Below, piece by piece: positions 1 to 7,661 of a stretch of 16,345 nt of DNA. The notes under the pieces are model-generated. The model had not been told where the DNA came from, did no database searches, and saw nothing but the letters and a program-made list of their open reading frames with translations. Each line of letters starts with the position of its first letter. Within the stretch, counting starts at the first letter, position 1. The stretch is from JBCCJA01 sp039045975. Lineage in GTDB: Bacteria > Planctomycetota > Planctomycetia > Planctomycetales > Planctomycetaceae. The stretch is taken from the NCBI GenBank assembly GCA_039045975.1, contig JBCCJA010000074.1:1-16345 (forward strand), given 5' to 3'. The position numbers and the translations under genes were made by a program.

Positions 1-51
1 GCACGTCGAAACCGGGACGTCTGTCATAAGGGTTTGCGATCTCTGTCTTCT

Positions 52-82
52 AAGCCGTCCGGTACCGCCGGACGGCTTTTTT
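52..82 (+). terminator. Rho-independent terminator of an upstream gene
   Basis: A perfect 11-bp stem pairs 52-62 (AAGCCGTCCGG) with 68-78 (CCGGACGGCTT) around a 5-nt loop (63-67). The second arm runs into six consecutive T (77-82). This is the classic intrinsic terminator form on the + strand, so it should end transcription of a gene lying left of the window. It is odd that the T-tract stops only one base before the ATG at 84 of the next gene. Confidence 0.85.
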
Positions 83-83
83 C

Positions 84-305
84 ATGCCCGAGCCCGAAGA
101 CAACGCCGGAACGTCCGACGAGCCGATGAGGCTCGATCGCCTGTTGAAACTCGCCGGCCTCGTCGACACCGGCGGCCAGGCGAAGTTTCTGATCCAGGCC
201 GGCGAGGTGTCGGTGAACGGCTCCGTCGAGACCCGTCGCCGGCGGAAGATCTCCGTCGGCGACGTCGTCACGCTCGGCGACTCGGAGGTCGTCTACGACG
301 AGTAG
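84..305 (+). CDS. S4-domain RNA-binding protein (YbcJ-like)
   Basis: This is a 73-aa protein consisting almost entirely of one S4 RNA-binding domain. The run from residue 15 (MRLDRLLKLAGLV, then GGQAKFLIQAGEVSVNG and a basic ETRRRRK stretch, then VGDVV) has the typical S4 pattern and resembles the small YbcJ-type proteins. Such proteins bind structured RNA, often ribosomal or tRNA-like, but this group has no firmly known job. The ATG at 84 directly abuts the terminator T-tract and has no Shine-Dalgarno sequence. The internal ATG at 126 (residue 15) matches where YbcJ-like proteins begin, so the true product may be 59 aa. A stop at 303-305 leaves about 120 bp before the helicase start chosen here. 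Function is family-level only. Confidence 0.82.
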   Translation: MPEPEDNAGTSDEPMRLDRLLKLAGLVDTGGQAKFLIQAGEVSVNGSVETRRRRKISVGDVVTLGDSEVVYDE

Positions 306-425
306 GCGGCGTCGAGAGTGATGCTCGCGAGGCCGCCCGGCGTTTCCGACTCGCCGTGCCGTTCTTTATGGACTTCGGAAGTTTCGTCGTGGCACGGAGG
401 AGTGGGATCGGTTCTATCATCGCCT

Positions 426-2936
426 ATGCCGATCGCGACGAACGCACCGCCGGCCGTCTCGAAGGCGTCGCTCGCCCGGGCCCGCCGCCGGGTGCTGGCG
501 TGGTTCGCGGAGCGGGAGTGGAAAGCGTTCCGCTTCCAGCGGCAGACATGGGACGCCTACCTCGACGGCGGCAGCGGGCTGATCCACGCCACGACCGGGA
601 CGGGTAAGACGTACGCCGCTTGGCTCGGCCCGGTGATCGACGGGCTGGCCGAGGCCGAAAAGAGCGACACGAAGTCGCCCCCGCCGCTCCGGGTGCTGTG
701 GATCACGCCGCTGCGGGCGCTTGCCGGCGATACGGCCGCCGCCCTGGGCGACGCCCTTGAGTCGCTCAGCCTGCCGTGGCTGCTCGAGACCCGGACCGGC
801 GACACGTCGGCCGCGGTCCGCAACCGCCAACGCAAACGGCTGCCGACGGTCCTGGTCACGACGCCCGAATCGTTGACGCTACTGCTGACCCGGGACGACG
901 TCGCGGAGCAGTTCCGCGACCTGCGGTGCGTGGTCGTCGACGAGTGGCACGAGCTGCTCGGTTCGAAGCGGGGCACGCAGGCGGAGCTCGCGCTCGCCCG
1001 GCTCCGCCGCCTGCGTCCCGGTTTGCGGGTGTGGGGTCTGTCGGCGACGCTGGGCAACCTCGACGTCGCGATGGGGACGTTGCTCGGCCCGCGGCACGCC
1101 GGCGACGGCGTGCTGATCTCCGCGAAGACGAAGAAAAATTATAAAATCGATACGGCCCTGCCGCCCGAGATCGATCGCTTCCCGTGGGCCGGCCACTTGG
1201 GCACGTCGATGGTCGATGCCGTCGTCGGGGCGGTCGAAGAGGCGCGGACGACGATCGTGTTCACGAACGTCCGCTCCGCGGCCGAGCTGTGGTATCAGGC
1301 GATCCTGAAAAAACGGCCCGACTGGGCCGGGCTGATCGCGGTCCATCACGGCTCGCTCGACGGCGAGACCCGCGGCTGGGTCGAGGCCGGCCTGAAGGCC
1401 GGGAAATTGAAATGCGTCGTGAGCACATCGAGCCTCGATCTCGGCGTCGATTTCAGCCCGGTCGACCGGGTCCTGCAGGTCGGCAGCCCGAAGTCGGTCG
1501 CGCGGCTGTTGCAGCGGGCCGGCCGTAGCGGGCACCGCCCGGGCGAGTCGAGCCGGGTCACCGGCATCCCCACGAACGCCCTCGAATTAATAGAATTCGC
1601 CGCCTGCCGCGACGCGTTGCACGCCGGCTTCATCGAAAGCCGCGAGCCGTTCGAGAACCCGACCGACGTGCTCGTCCAGCACGCAGTGACCGTCGCGGTC
1701 GGCGGCGGCTTCGCCCGCGATTCGCTGCTCGAAGAGGTCCGCGAGACGCGGGCCTTCGCCGACCTGACGGCCCCCGAATGGGACTGGGTCCTCGACTTCG
1801 TGACCCGCGGCGGCGAGGCGCTCCGGGCGTACGAGGAATATCGCCGCGTCGTCGAGCGGGACGGTTCTTATGTGGTCGAAGACCGGCAGATCGCGCGGCG
1901 TCACAAGCTGGCGATCGGCACGATCACGGCCGACGAGGCGGTCGACGTCTGCTACACGACCGGGGGCCGGATCGGGCAGGTGGAGGAGTCGTTCGTCTCG
2001 AAGTTAAATCCCGGCGACTGCTTCATCTTCGCGGGACGCGTGCTCGAGTTCGTCCGCGTCCGAGACATGAAGGCACTGGTTAAGAAAGCGACGAAGAAGA
2101 CCCGGATCGTTCCGCGGTGGGGCGGCGGGCGTATGCCGCTGTCGGGCACGCTGTCAGAAGCGATCCGCCGCAAGCTCGACGAGGCCCGTCGCGATATCTA
2201 CGACGGCCCGGAAATGCGGGCGGTCAGGCCGATCCTCGAAACACAGGCGGCGTTCTCGAGACTGCCGGCGGTCGACGAACTGCTGATCGAAAAAATTAAG
2301 ACCCGCGAGGGCCACCACCTGTTCGTGTACCCGTTCGCCGGGCGGCTGGTGCACGAAGGGCTCGCGGCGTTATGTGCCCATCGGATCGCGTCGCTCGAGC
2401 CCGCGACGTTCACGATGGCGATGAACGACTACGGGTTCGAGCTGCTGTCTCCGACGCCGGTCGACCTCGATCGGGCGCTCGCGGCCGGGCTGTTCGACCC
2501 GGCCGGGCTGGAGGACGACATCTGGCGGAGCCTGAACGCGGTCGAAATGGCGAAGCGTCAGTTCCGCGACGTCGCGCGGATCGCCGGGCTGGTGCAGGTC
2601 GGTTTCCCCGGCGCGAAGAAGACGACCCGCCAGCTGCAGGCGACGACCGGGCTCGTGCACGACGTCTTCGCCAAGCACGACCCCGATAACCTGCTGCTGA
2701 AGCAGTCGCGTGACGAGGTGCTCGAGCGGCAGCTCGAACGCGACCGGCTGCGGGCGACGCTAGAGCGGATCGGTGCGGGCGGGCTGGCCGTCGAGACGCC
2801 GCGACGGCTCACGCCGCTCGCGTTTCCCTTGATGGTCGACCGCCTCAGGGAAAAACTGACGTCGGAGAAACTGGCCGACCGCGTCGCGAAAATGACGCTC
2901 CAACTCGAAGCGGCGGCCACCACCACTTCGTGGTGA
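426..2936 (+). CDS. Ligase-associated DNA damage response DEXH-box helicase (Lhr-like)
   Basis: This is a large superfamily-2 helicase of the Lhr-like type. Numbered from the ATG at 426 (836 aa), it has a Q-motif-like FQRQTWDAY near 37-45, Walker A TTGTGKT (56-62), DEWH Walker B (172-175), SAT motif III (206-208), a second RecA domain with VVSTSSLDLGVDF (331-343), and motif VI QRAGRSGH (363-370). A long Lhr-type winged-helix and C-terminal region follows. The family couples ATP hydrolysis to 3'-5' movement on DNA or DNA-RNA and is found with an ATP-dependent ligase, a nuclease and PdeM in a predicted repair system. PdeM follows here, which supports the assignment. The frame stays open upstream to a GTG at 318 (872 aa), but family similarity begins only after 426 and the extra 36 residues are low complexity. 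No clear Shine-Dalgarno sequence fixes the start. The last codons lie inside a repeat copy. Confidence 0.93.
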   Translation: MPIATNAPPAVSKASLARARRRVLAWFAEREWKAFRFQRQTWDAYLDGGSGLIHATTGTGKTYAAWLGPVIDGLAEAEKSDTKSPPPLRVLWITPLRALAGDTAAALGDALESLSLPWLLETRTGDTSAAVRNRQRKRLPTVLVTTPESLTLLLTRDDVAEQFRDLRCVVVDEWHELLGSKRGTQAELALARLRRLRPGLRVWGLSATLGNLDVAMGTLLGPRHAGDGVLISAKTKKNYKIDTALPPEIDRFPWAGHLGTSMVDAVVGAVEEARTTIVFTNVRSAAELWYQAILKKRPDWAGLIAVHHGSLDGETRGWVEAGLKAGKLKCVVSTSSLDLGVDFSPVDRVLQVGSPKSVARLLQRAGRSGHRPGESSRVTGIPTNALELIEFAACRDALHAGFIESREPFENPTDVLVQHAVTVAVGGGFARDSLLEEVRETRAFADLTAPEWDWVLDFVTRGGEALRAYEEYRRVVERDGSYVVEDRQIARRHKLAIGTITADEAVDVCYTTGGRIGQVEESFVSKLNPGDCFIFAGRVLEFVRVRDMKALVKKATKKTRIVPRWGGGRMPLSGTLSEAIRRKLDEARRDIYDGPEMRAVRPILETQAAFSRLPAVDELLIEKIKTREGHHLFVYPFAGRLVHEGLAALCAHRIASLEPATFTMAMNDYGFELLSPTPVDLDRALAAGLFDPAGLEDDIWRSLNAVEMAKRQFRDVARIAGLVQVGFPGAKKTTRQLQATTGLVHDVFAKHDPDNLLLKQSRDEVLERQLERDRLRATLERIGAGGLAVETPRRLTPLAFPLMVDRLREKLTSEKLADRVAKMTLQLEAAATTTSW

Positions 2937-3093
2937 TTTTCGGGCCGCGGATGAGGGGCAATTTTTTGAAGACCGTTACGCCGCGAGCCGGGTGTCATGA
3001 CCGTTTGCGATACAAGACTTCGTGCTGACTCGTGGCCGCGGATGAGGGGCAGCCGTTTGAAGACCGTCACGCCACGAGCCGGGCGTCGTCGCC
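2921..3093. repeat. Imperfect tandem repeat, ~92-bp period, between helicase and PdeM genes
   Basis: Two copies start with ACTTCGTG at 2925 and 3017 and continue through a shared GGCCGCGGATGAGGGGCA (2943-2960 and 3034-3051). Each then has TTTGAAGACCGT, ACGCC, CGAGCCGGG and a diverged TGTCAT/CGTCGT tail, ending near 3002 and 3093. The copies differ by scattered substitutions and one indel. The first copy covers the last codons and stop (2934-2936) of the helicase. A short hairpin, CACCAC (2921-2926) with GTGGTG (2930-2935), followed by ATTTT, sits at the left edge and could act as a weak terminator. No coding role is seen. It resembles a dispersed intergenic repeat, but genome-wide copy number cannot be judged here. 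Confidence 0.75.
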
Positions 3094-3117
3094 CATCGCG
3101 TTAAGATTGCTTTGGTC

Positions 3118-3125
3118 AAGGAGGG
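3118..3125 (+). promoter_or_regulatory. Strong Shine-Dalgarno site of the PdeM gene
   Basis: AAGGAGGG at 3118-3125 lies 6 nt before the ATG at 3132. It is one of the few clear ribosome binding sites in the window. It fixes the PdeM start and shows that this gene has its own translation start after the repeat instead of being coupled to the helicase. Confidence 0.8.
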
Positions 3126-3131
3126 CCTGAG

Positions 3132-3839
3132 ATGCGGACCGAATATCGGGGGCTGGGGCACGTGACCGACTTGGCCGTCGCGGGGGAGACGCTGACGCTG
3201 CTCGCCGAGCGGGCGGTCTGGTGGGCGGGGGCCGACACGCTGTTCGTCGCCGACACGCACTTCGGCAAGACGGCGGCGTTCCGGGCGTCGGGGATCCCGA
3301 TCCCGGCGGGGACGACGGCCGACGACCTCGCGCGGCTGTCGACACTGATCGAGGGCACCGGGGCGAAGCGGCTCGTCGTGCTCGGCGACCTGATCCACGC
3401 GAAGGCGGGCCGGGACGAGCGGCCGACGGTCGAGGCGGTCGCCGCGTGGCGGGACCGGCACGACGCCGTCGAGTGCGTCCTCGTGCGGGGCAATCACGAC
3501 GCACGGGCCGGCGACCCCGAGCCGTGTTGGCGGTTCGAGTGCGTCGACCCCGGCGTGACCGAGGGGCCGTTCGAGTTCCGGCACTTCCCGGTCCCGCGGG
3601 GCGAGGCGGCGGCGGGGTTCGTGCTCGCCGGGCACCTGCACCCGATGGTCCGTGTCACCGGCGACGCGGGCGACCGGCACCGCCTGCCGGTGTTCCTGTC
3701 GGACGAGCGTCAACTGACGCTGCCCGCCTTCGGCGGCTTCGTCGACGGCACACGCGTGACGCCGCGTGAGGACCAGCGGGTCGACGTCGCGGTCGACGGG
3801 GCGGTCGTGACGCTGCACCTGCCGGGAAGGGTCGCGTAA
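3132..3839 (+). CDS. pdeM: Ligase-associated DNA damage response endonuclease PdeM (metallophosphoesterase)
   Basis: This is a 235-aa calcineurin-like metallophosphoesterase. All metal-binding motifs are present in order: DTH (41-43), GD in LGDLIH (84-89), GNHD (120-123) and GHLH (167-170), after the short beta-rich N-terminus typical of PdeM. The family is a predicted DNA endonuclease or phosphodiesterase that travels with an Lhr-like helicase, an ATP-dependent ligase and a metallo-beta-lactamase-fold exonuclease. The helicase immediately upstream (195 bp away, across a tandem repeat) makes the assignment firm. The start is supported by AAGGAGGG 6 nt upstream. The protein is cytoplasmic, with no signal peptide. 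The ligase and exonuclease genes are not in this window. A nonspecific phosphoesterase role is possible but less likely given the neighbour. Confidence 0.92.
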   Translation: MRTEYRGLGHVTDLAVAGETLTLLAERAVWWAGADTLFVADTHFGKTAAFRASGIPIPAGTTADDLARLSTLIEGTGAKRLVVLGDLIHAKAGRDERPTVEAVAAWRDRHDAVECVLVRGNHDARAGDPEPCWRFECVDPGVTEGPFEFRHFPVPRGEAAAGFVLAGHLHPMVRVTGDAGDRHRLPVFLSDERQLTLPAFGGFVDGTRVTPREDQRVDVAVDGAVVTLHLPGRVA

Positions 3840-3875
3840 TCGCCGACTTCACGATCGTTCTAAACGGAGAGCGGC

Positions 3876-4208
3876 TTACTTCGGAATGGAAAAGAAGCGT
3901 GGCAGCCACGCCAGTTCACAATACAGCCACAAACTCGCGGTGGTTACAACAAAAGGCACAGAAGAGAGTCTCATCGGCCTCGTTCTGGCCGTAACGATTG
4001 CTGAACCCGACACGACGAAAATGTAGGCAATTATCCGCGTTGTGAAAACATCTAAGTGCGGCGAGACCCTGGCCCCGAAAATTAAGAACAAGACGAACAG
4101 CACCACGAGCACGACCGTTCTGATTACAAGTTGGCTGATTAAATTACGAGGCCGGCTTGTTTCTTCTTGTCCCTGTGGCTTCTCTTCGTGATGGCTCCGC
4201 TCAGTCAT
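3876..4208 (-). CDS. Small three-helix membrane protein, function unknown
   Basis: I do not recognise this 110-aa protein. It has a polar charged N-terminus (about 1-22, rich in Glu, His, Arg and Gln), then three hydrophobic segments at about 28-46 (VIRTVVLVVLFVLFLIFG), 59-74 and 82-103, and a short basic tail. This is the make-up of a small inner-membrane protein. Its DNA is clearly AT-richer than all flanking genes, and codons such as AAA, ATT and TTA are common. Recent acquisition or weak selection is possible. No Shine-Dalgarno sequence is seen before the ATG at 4208. It converges with the PdeM gene (36 bp between stops) and lies 83 bp downstream of the xylanase gene on the same strand, so co-transcription is possible. 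It could be a non-conserved open frame, but the hydrophobic pattern argues for a real gene. Confidence 0.6.
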   Translation of the reverse strand: MTERSHHEEKPQGQEETSRPRNLISQLVIRTVVLVVLFVLFLIFGARVSPHLDVFTTRIIAYIFVVSGSAIVTARTRPMRLSSVPFVVTTASLWLYCELAWLPRFFSIPK

Positions 4209-4291
4209 TGATACGCATTACTTCGTGTGTCAGTTGTCATGCGAAACAGTGATAGTGGCGGCATTCGATATCTGTGATTCCTCTGGTCAGG

Positions 4292-5419
4292 TCAGCTGGA
4301 TGACGTAGTCGTAAGCGTCTCGAAGACGCGGTCGAAGGCCTGTTTCGGTTCGCCGGTGCGGTCGAACAGCAGCGGGTGGTTCGTCCGCCGCCACGGGAAA
4401 GAGTTCAACCAGCTGTGGCCGTCGTGCAGGTTCCAGAACGAGACGCGGACGATCACATCGCGGTGCTCATCGAAGAAGCGGAATAGGCGGGCGTATTCGG
4501 CGGCGAGGTCTTCGGCGACGTCGTCCGGGAGCCGGTCCGGGTAGGGGTCGTAGCGACGCAGTTCGTCCCGATGGCGGCCTCCGTCGGCCCACCAGCGGCC
4601 GCGTCTGACGACGTCGATGTCCAACTCGGAGATCACGACCTTCAGCCCGAGACGGCGGAGTTCGTCGAATAAAATTTTCAGCTGTGGCCTCGGGTCTTCG
4701 CCGAGTTGGAAGTGGCCCTGCATGCCGTACGCGTCGACCGGAACGTCGCGTTCTTTCAATTCGGTCAGGAACGCGATGACTTTCTCGAGCCGGCCCGGCA
4801 GGTGGGCGTTGTAGTCGTTGTAAACGAGCAGGGCGTCCGGGTCGTGTTCGCGGGCGGCGGCGAACGCGGTCTCGAGGAAGTCGAAGCCGGTCGTCCGGGC
4901 GTAGACAGAGTCGCGGAGCAGGTCTTCGCCGCCGCCGATCGCTTCGTTGACGACGTCCCACTGGGTCGCGACGTCGCGGTACCGCGGCACGACGGCCTCG
5001 ATGTGATCGGTGATGCGGGCGAGTAGACGCTCCCGGGAGACCGGCCCGTTTTCTTCGAGTGTCATCCACTCGTCGGTGCGGTCGTCCTTCGCCCAGACGA
5101 GGCAGTGGCCGACAATTTCTAAATCGTTTTCGCGGGCGAAGTCGGCGATCAGGTCGCTGCGGTCGAACTTAAAGACGCCCTCTGCCGGCTGTACGGCCTG
5201 CGGCTTCATGCAGTTTTCGGGCGTCAAGATTTCGAAGTGCCGTCGGATGAGGCCGACGTCTTTTGAGTTTTGGAAGACCTTCGGGCTGATCGCGACGCCG
5301 ATTTTGAAGCGTCCGTCGACGGCGGCTTTCAGCGACCGTTCGGCCGCTTCGACGGTGACGTCGGGCGTGGCGGAGGACGCGATCGTTGCGACGATCAGAT
5401 ATCGAAACACTGGGGTCAT
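4292..5419 (-). CDS. Secreted GH10 endo-1,4-beta-xylanase-like glycoside hydrolase
   Basis: This is a 375-aa family GH10 enzyme. It has a short hydrophobic N-terminus (about 1-17, YLIVATIASSA) that looks like a Sec signal, then one TIM-barrel domain. Motifs in order are ENCMK (68-72), GHCLVW (104-109), WDVVNEA (154-160) with the expected acid/base Glu159, GMQGHF (232-237), VISELDI (262-268) with the expected nucleophile Glu265, and WNLHDGHSW (329-337). GH10 enzymes cut beta-1,4-xylan with retention of configuration. The segment after GHCLVW reads AKDDR where many xylanases have His-x-Gln (WHSQ or similar), so the subsite next to the cleavage point may differ and the substrate is uncertain. 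There is no carbohydrate-binding module. The Shine-Dalgarno sequence is weak. The gene lies 192 bp downstream of opgH on the same strand, separated by a likely terminator, so it is probably its own unit. Confidence 0.9.
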   Translation of the reverse strand: MTPVFRYLIVATIASSATPDVTVEAAERSLKAAVDGRFKIGVAISPKVFQNSKDVGLIRRHFEILTPENCMKPQAVQPAEGVFKFDRSDLIADFARENDLEIVGHCLVWAKDDRTDEWMTLEENGPVSRERLLARITDHIEAVVPRYRDVATQWDVVNEAIGGGEDLLRDSVYARTTGFDFLETAFAAAREHDPDALLVYNDYNAHLPGRLEKVIAFLTELKERDVPVDAYGMQGHFQLGEDPRPQLKILFDELRRLGLKVVISELDIDVVRRGRWWADGGRHRDELRRYDPYPDRLPDDVAEDLAAEYARLFRFFDEHRDVIVRVSFWNLHDGHSWLNSFPWRRTNHPLLFDRTGEPKQAFDRVFETLTTTSSS

Positions 5420-5546
5420 GACGGTCTCGGGTCACGCTGCTTATGTCGATCTCGACCAGTTTACAGAGACGTGGAGGCCATGCCTCAAAGACGCGCACGA
5501 CTCCGCCGCTATGGGCGGCAGTGAGACTGCCGAGGAAAACGCGAAC

Positions 5547-5566
5547 GGGCCCGTGGCTGCGGGCCC
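5547..5566 (-). terminator. Possible terminator after opgH
   Basis: A 7-bp GC stem pairs 5547-5553 (GGGCCCG) with 5560-5566 (CGGGCCC) around a 6-nt loop, 46 bp past the opgH stop. Read leftward it is followed by GTTCGCGTTTTCC, a broken T-rich stretch. This is a weak but plausible terminator separating the opg cluster from the xylanase gene. Confidence 0.45.
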
Positions 5567-5611
5567 TTCGACCGGTCGGCGGTCCACAGGAGACGAAACC
5601 GCCCCGGAGCG

Positions 5612-7642
5612 TCAGTTCGCCGGGGGCGGGTCGGCGTAGAGGTGTTCGACGACGCGGCCGTCGCGGCGGGCGCGGTCGGCCCAGCGGTCGATGTGGAGCT
5701 CGTGCAGCAGGTCGGGGTCGCCGAGGATCTCGCGACGGTCGGCCTTCGTGAACGCGGCCAGGCCGCCCTTGGCGAAGGCGTCGCGGTATCTCTGGCGTGT
5801 CGACGCGGGCAGCGGGCGGGCGGCCCGGGTCGCGAGCAAGATTTCGCGGTGCAGGGCACACACGCCGGGGTCGGTCAGGAGGGCGCGGAACCGGTCTTCG
5901 CGGCCCTCCGGGCCCTGGCGGCCGCTGTGCTGACGCCGGGCGAGTTGGTCGGTCAGCACGCCCGGCGGGTCGGTCTCTTCCGGCGTCCGGAGCAGGCCCA
6001 GCCGTCGCAGGCGGCGGCCGAGACGTTCGTCGCCGCCGAGGACCGCGAGCGGGACCGACAACGCGAGTCCGGCGAGTACCGGCGTGAACCAGACGGTGAG
6101 CGACGGCGCGGCCAGCGTGACGAGTCCCCAGAGGACGCAGCCGGCGGCGACGTGCGGCCACAGCACCCGCGTCGCCGCCGCCCACGCGACGCGGCCGGCG
6201 TCGCGGTTCTGCGGGCCCCAGCGGACCTGTTTTCCGCGAAGGGCGGCGAGCACGAACAGCCCGTGGAACAGCATCAGCACCGGCGCGACGAGCACGGAAT
6301 GGGCGATCTCGAACGCCAGCGAGCCGAGCAGTCGTCCGGTACCCCCGAACGCGGCCGCGTCCCCCCGCGCGACGATGCCGCCGACGGCGACGAACTTCGG
6401 CACGAACAGGAGCGCCATCGAGACGGCGAACAGCCCGGCCGCCTGCGTCGCGGGCGACAGGCCGAGCGACGTCGCGGCGTCCCCACGGCCGGACGACGTC
6501 GCGACGGCGGCGATTCCGGCGAGCATCGCCAGCAGCCACAGCGGCGAGGCGAGGTACGCGAACGCGCCGGTCGCCATGTGCCAGCGGCTCATCGGGCGGA
6601 AGTCGCCGCGGGCGAGCACGTGCAGGTGTTGCAGGTTGCCCTGTAGCCAGCGTTGGTCGCGGGCGGCGAAGTCGAGCAGCGTCTCGGGGACTTCCTCGTA
6701 GCTGCCGCCGAGGTCGTCGGCGAGCACGACGTCCCAGCCCTTCTTGAGCAGGCAGGCGGCCTCAACGAAGTCGTGGCTGAGGATCTCGCCTCCGAAGGGC
6801 GCCGCACCGGGCAGGACCGGCAGCGCGGCCGATTCGAGCCACGCCTCGGTGCGGACGATCGCGTTGTGGCCCCAGTAGTTCCCACCGCGGCCGCACCAGG
6901 CGGCGAAGCCGCGGGTGAAGTCGGGCCCGTAGACGGCGGCGGCGAACTGCTGGCAGCGGGCGAAGGCCGACGTCGCGTGGACCGGCCGCGGGGCGACCTG
7001 CAGCAGGCCGAGGGCGGGGTCGGCCTCCATGCGGTCGACCATCTCGGCGAGCGTCGCGGCGGTCATGACGCTGTCGGCGTCGAGCACGACCATGTAGCGG
7101 TACCGGTCGCCCCACCGCTCGACGAAGTCGGTCACGTTCCCGGTCTTGCGGTGGACGTTCTCCGGCCGGTGGCGGTAGTGGACCGGGACGGTGCCGTCGC
7201 CCTGCGACAGTCTCGACCAGACCGCCTCCTCGCGGAGCCAGACGTCTGGTTCGGTCGAGTCGCTGAGCAGGAAAACGTCGAAGTGGCCGGCGAGCCCGGC
7301 GTCGGCGAGGTCGGCCCGCATCGCCTGGACGCCGGAGACGACCCGCTCGACGTCTTCGTTGTAGATCGGGACGACGAGCGCGGTCCGCGGACGCATCGCC
7401 GGTGGGGCCGTGTCCTCGGTCGTGCGGTCGAGCAGGAGCCGGTTCGGCCTGTCGAGAACCGCGCCCGTCATCGCGATCACGAACCCGAACGCCAACCACG
7501 CGAGCAGCGGGATCGATAAGCCCGCGAAGACGAGCCCCCACAGCGAGAGGTCGGCCAGCACGAGGTCGAGCAGGCCGTAAGCGGCGGCCGCGGTGACCGC
7601 GGCCGTCGCCCCGCCGATCGTCGTTTTCAGGCCCGCAGGCAC
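5612..7642 (-). CDS. opgH: Glucans biosynthesis glucosyltransferase H
   Basis: OpgH/MdoH is an inner-membrane GT2 glycosyltransferase that polymerises beta-1,2-linked glucose from UDP-glucose and moves the chain to the periplasm to make osmoregulated periplasmic glucans. This 676-aa protein has two N-terminal membrane segments (about 13-31 and 36-62). The GT2 domain follows, with VPIYNED (91-97), LSDST (126-130), DAD (188-190), GRGGNYWGHNAIVR (251-264), SHDF (289-292) and the RxxRW-type motif RDQRW (328-332) followed by LQGN. A C-terminal group of helices lies between about 357 and 536, then a soluble tail. It is shorter than the 847-aa E. coli protein, mainly at the N-terminus. The start is GTG at 7642, 19 nt after the stop of the preceding unknown gene, with only a weak purine stretch as a ribosome site. 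It is the last gene of the opg cluster. Confidence 0.94.
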   Translation of the reverse strand: MPAGLKTTIGGATAAVTAAAAYGLLDLVLADLSLWGLVFAGLSIPLLAWLAFGFVIAMTGAVLDRPNRLLLDRTTEDTAPPAMRPRTALVVPIYNEDVERVVSGVQAMRADLADAGLAGHFDVFLLSDSTEPDVWLREEAVWSRLSQGDGTVPVHYRHRPENVHRKTGNVTDFVERWGDRYRYMVVLDADSVMTAATLAEMVDRMEADPALGLLQVAPRPVHATSAFARCQQFAAAVYGPDFTRGFAAWCGRGGNYWGHNAIVRTEAWLESAALPVLPGAAPFGGEILSHDFVEAACLLKKGWDVVLADDLGGSYEEVPETLLDFAARDQRWLQGNLQHLHVLARGDFRPMSRWHMATGAFAYLASPLWLLAMLAGIAAVATSSGRGDAATSLGLSPATQAAGLFAVSMALLFVPKFVAVGGIVARGDAAAFGGTGRLLGSLAFEIAHSVLVAPVLMLFHGLFVLAALRGKQVRWGPQNRDAGRVAWAAATRVLWPHVAAGCVLWGLVTLAAPSLTVWFTPVLAGLALSVPLAVLGGDERLGRRLRRLGLLRTPEETDPPGVLTDQLARRQHSGRQGPEGREDRFRALLTDPGVCALHREILLATRAARPLPASTRQRYRDAFAKGGLAAFTKADRREILGDPDLLHELHIDRWADRARRDGRVVEHLYADPPPAN

Positions 7643-7661
7643 GTGCGCCCCGGCTCCGGGT

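Noticed and set aside
318..425. Upstream extension of the helicase to GTG 318 (36 extra residues)
   Set aside because: The added residues show no helicase-family character and there is no good ribosome site at 318. ATG 426 fits the family better, though the start is not proven.
2925..3093. Tandem repeat considered as a CRISPR remnant
   Set aside because: Units are too long and diverged, only two exist, there are no uniform spacers, and there are no cas genes.
5169..6539. 456-codon + complement-strand frame overlapping opgH and the xylanase gene end
   Set aside because: Arg/Pro-rich low-complexity product typical of GC-rich shadow frames. It overlaps two well-supported genes in another frame.
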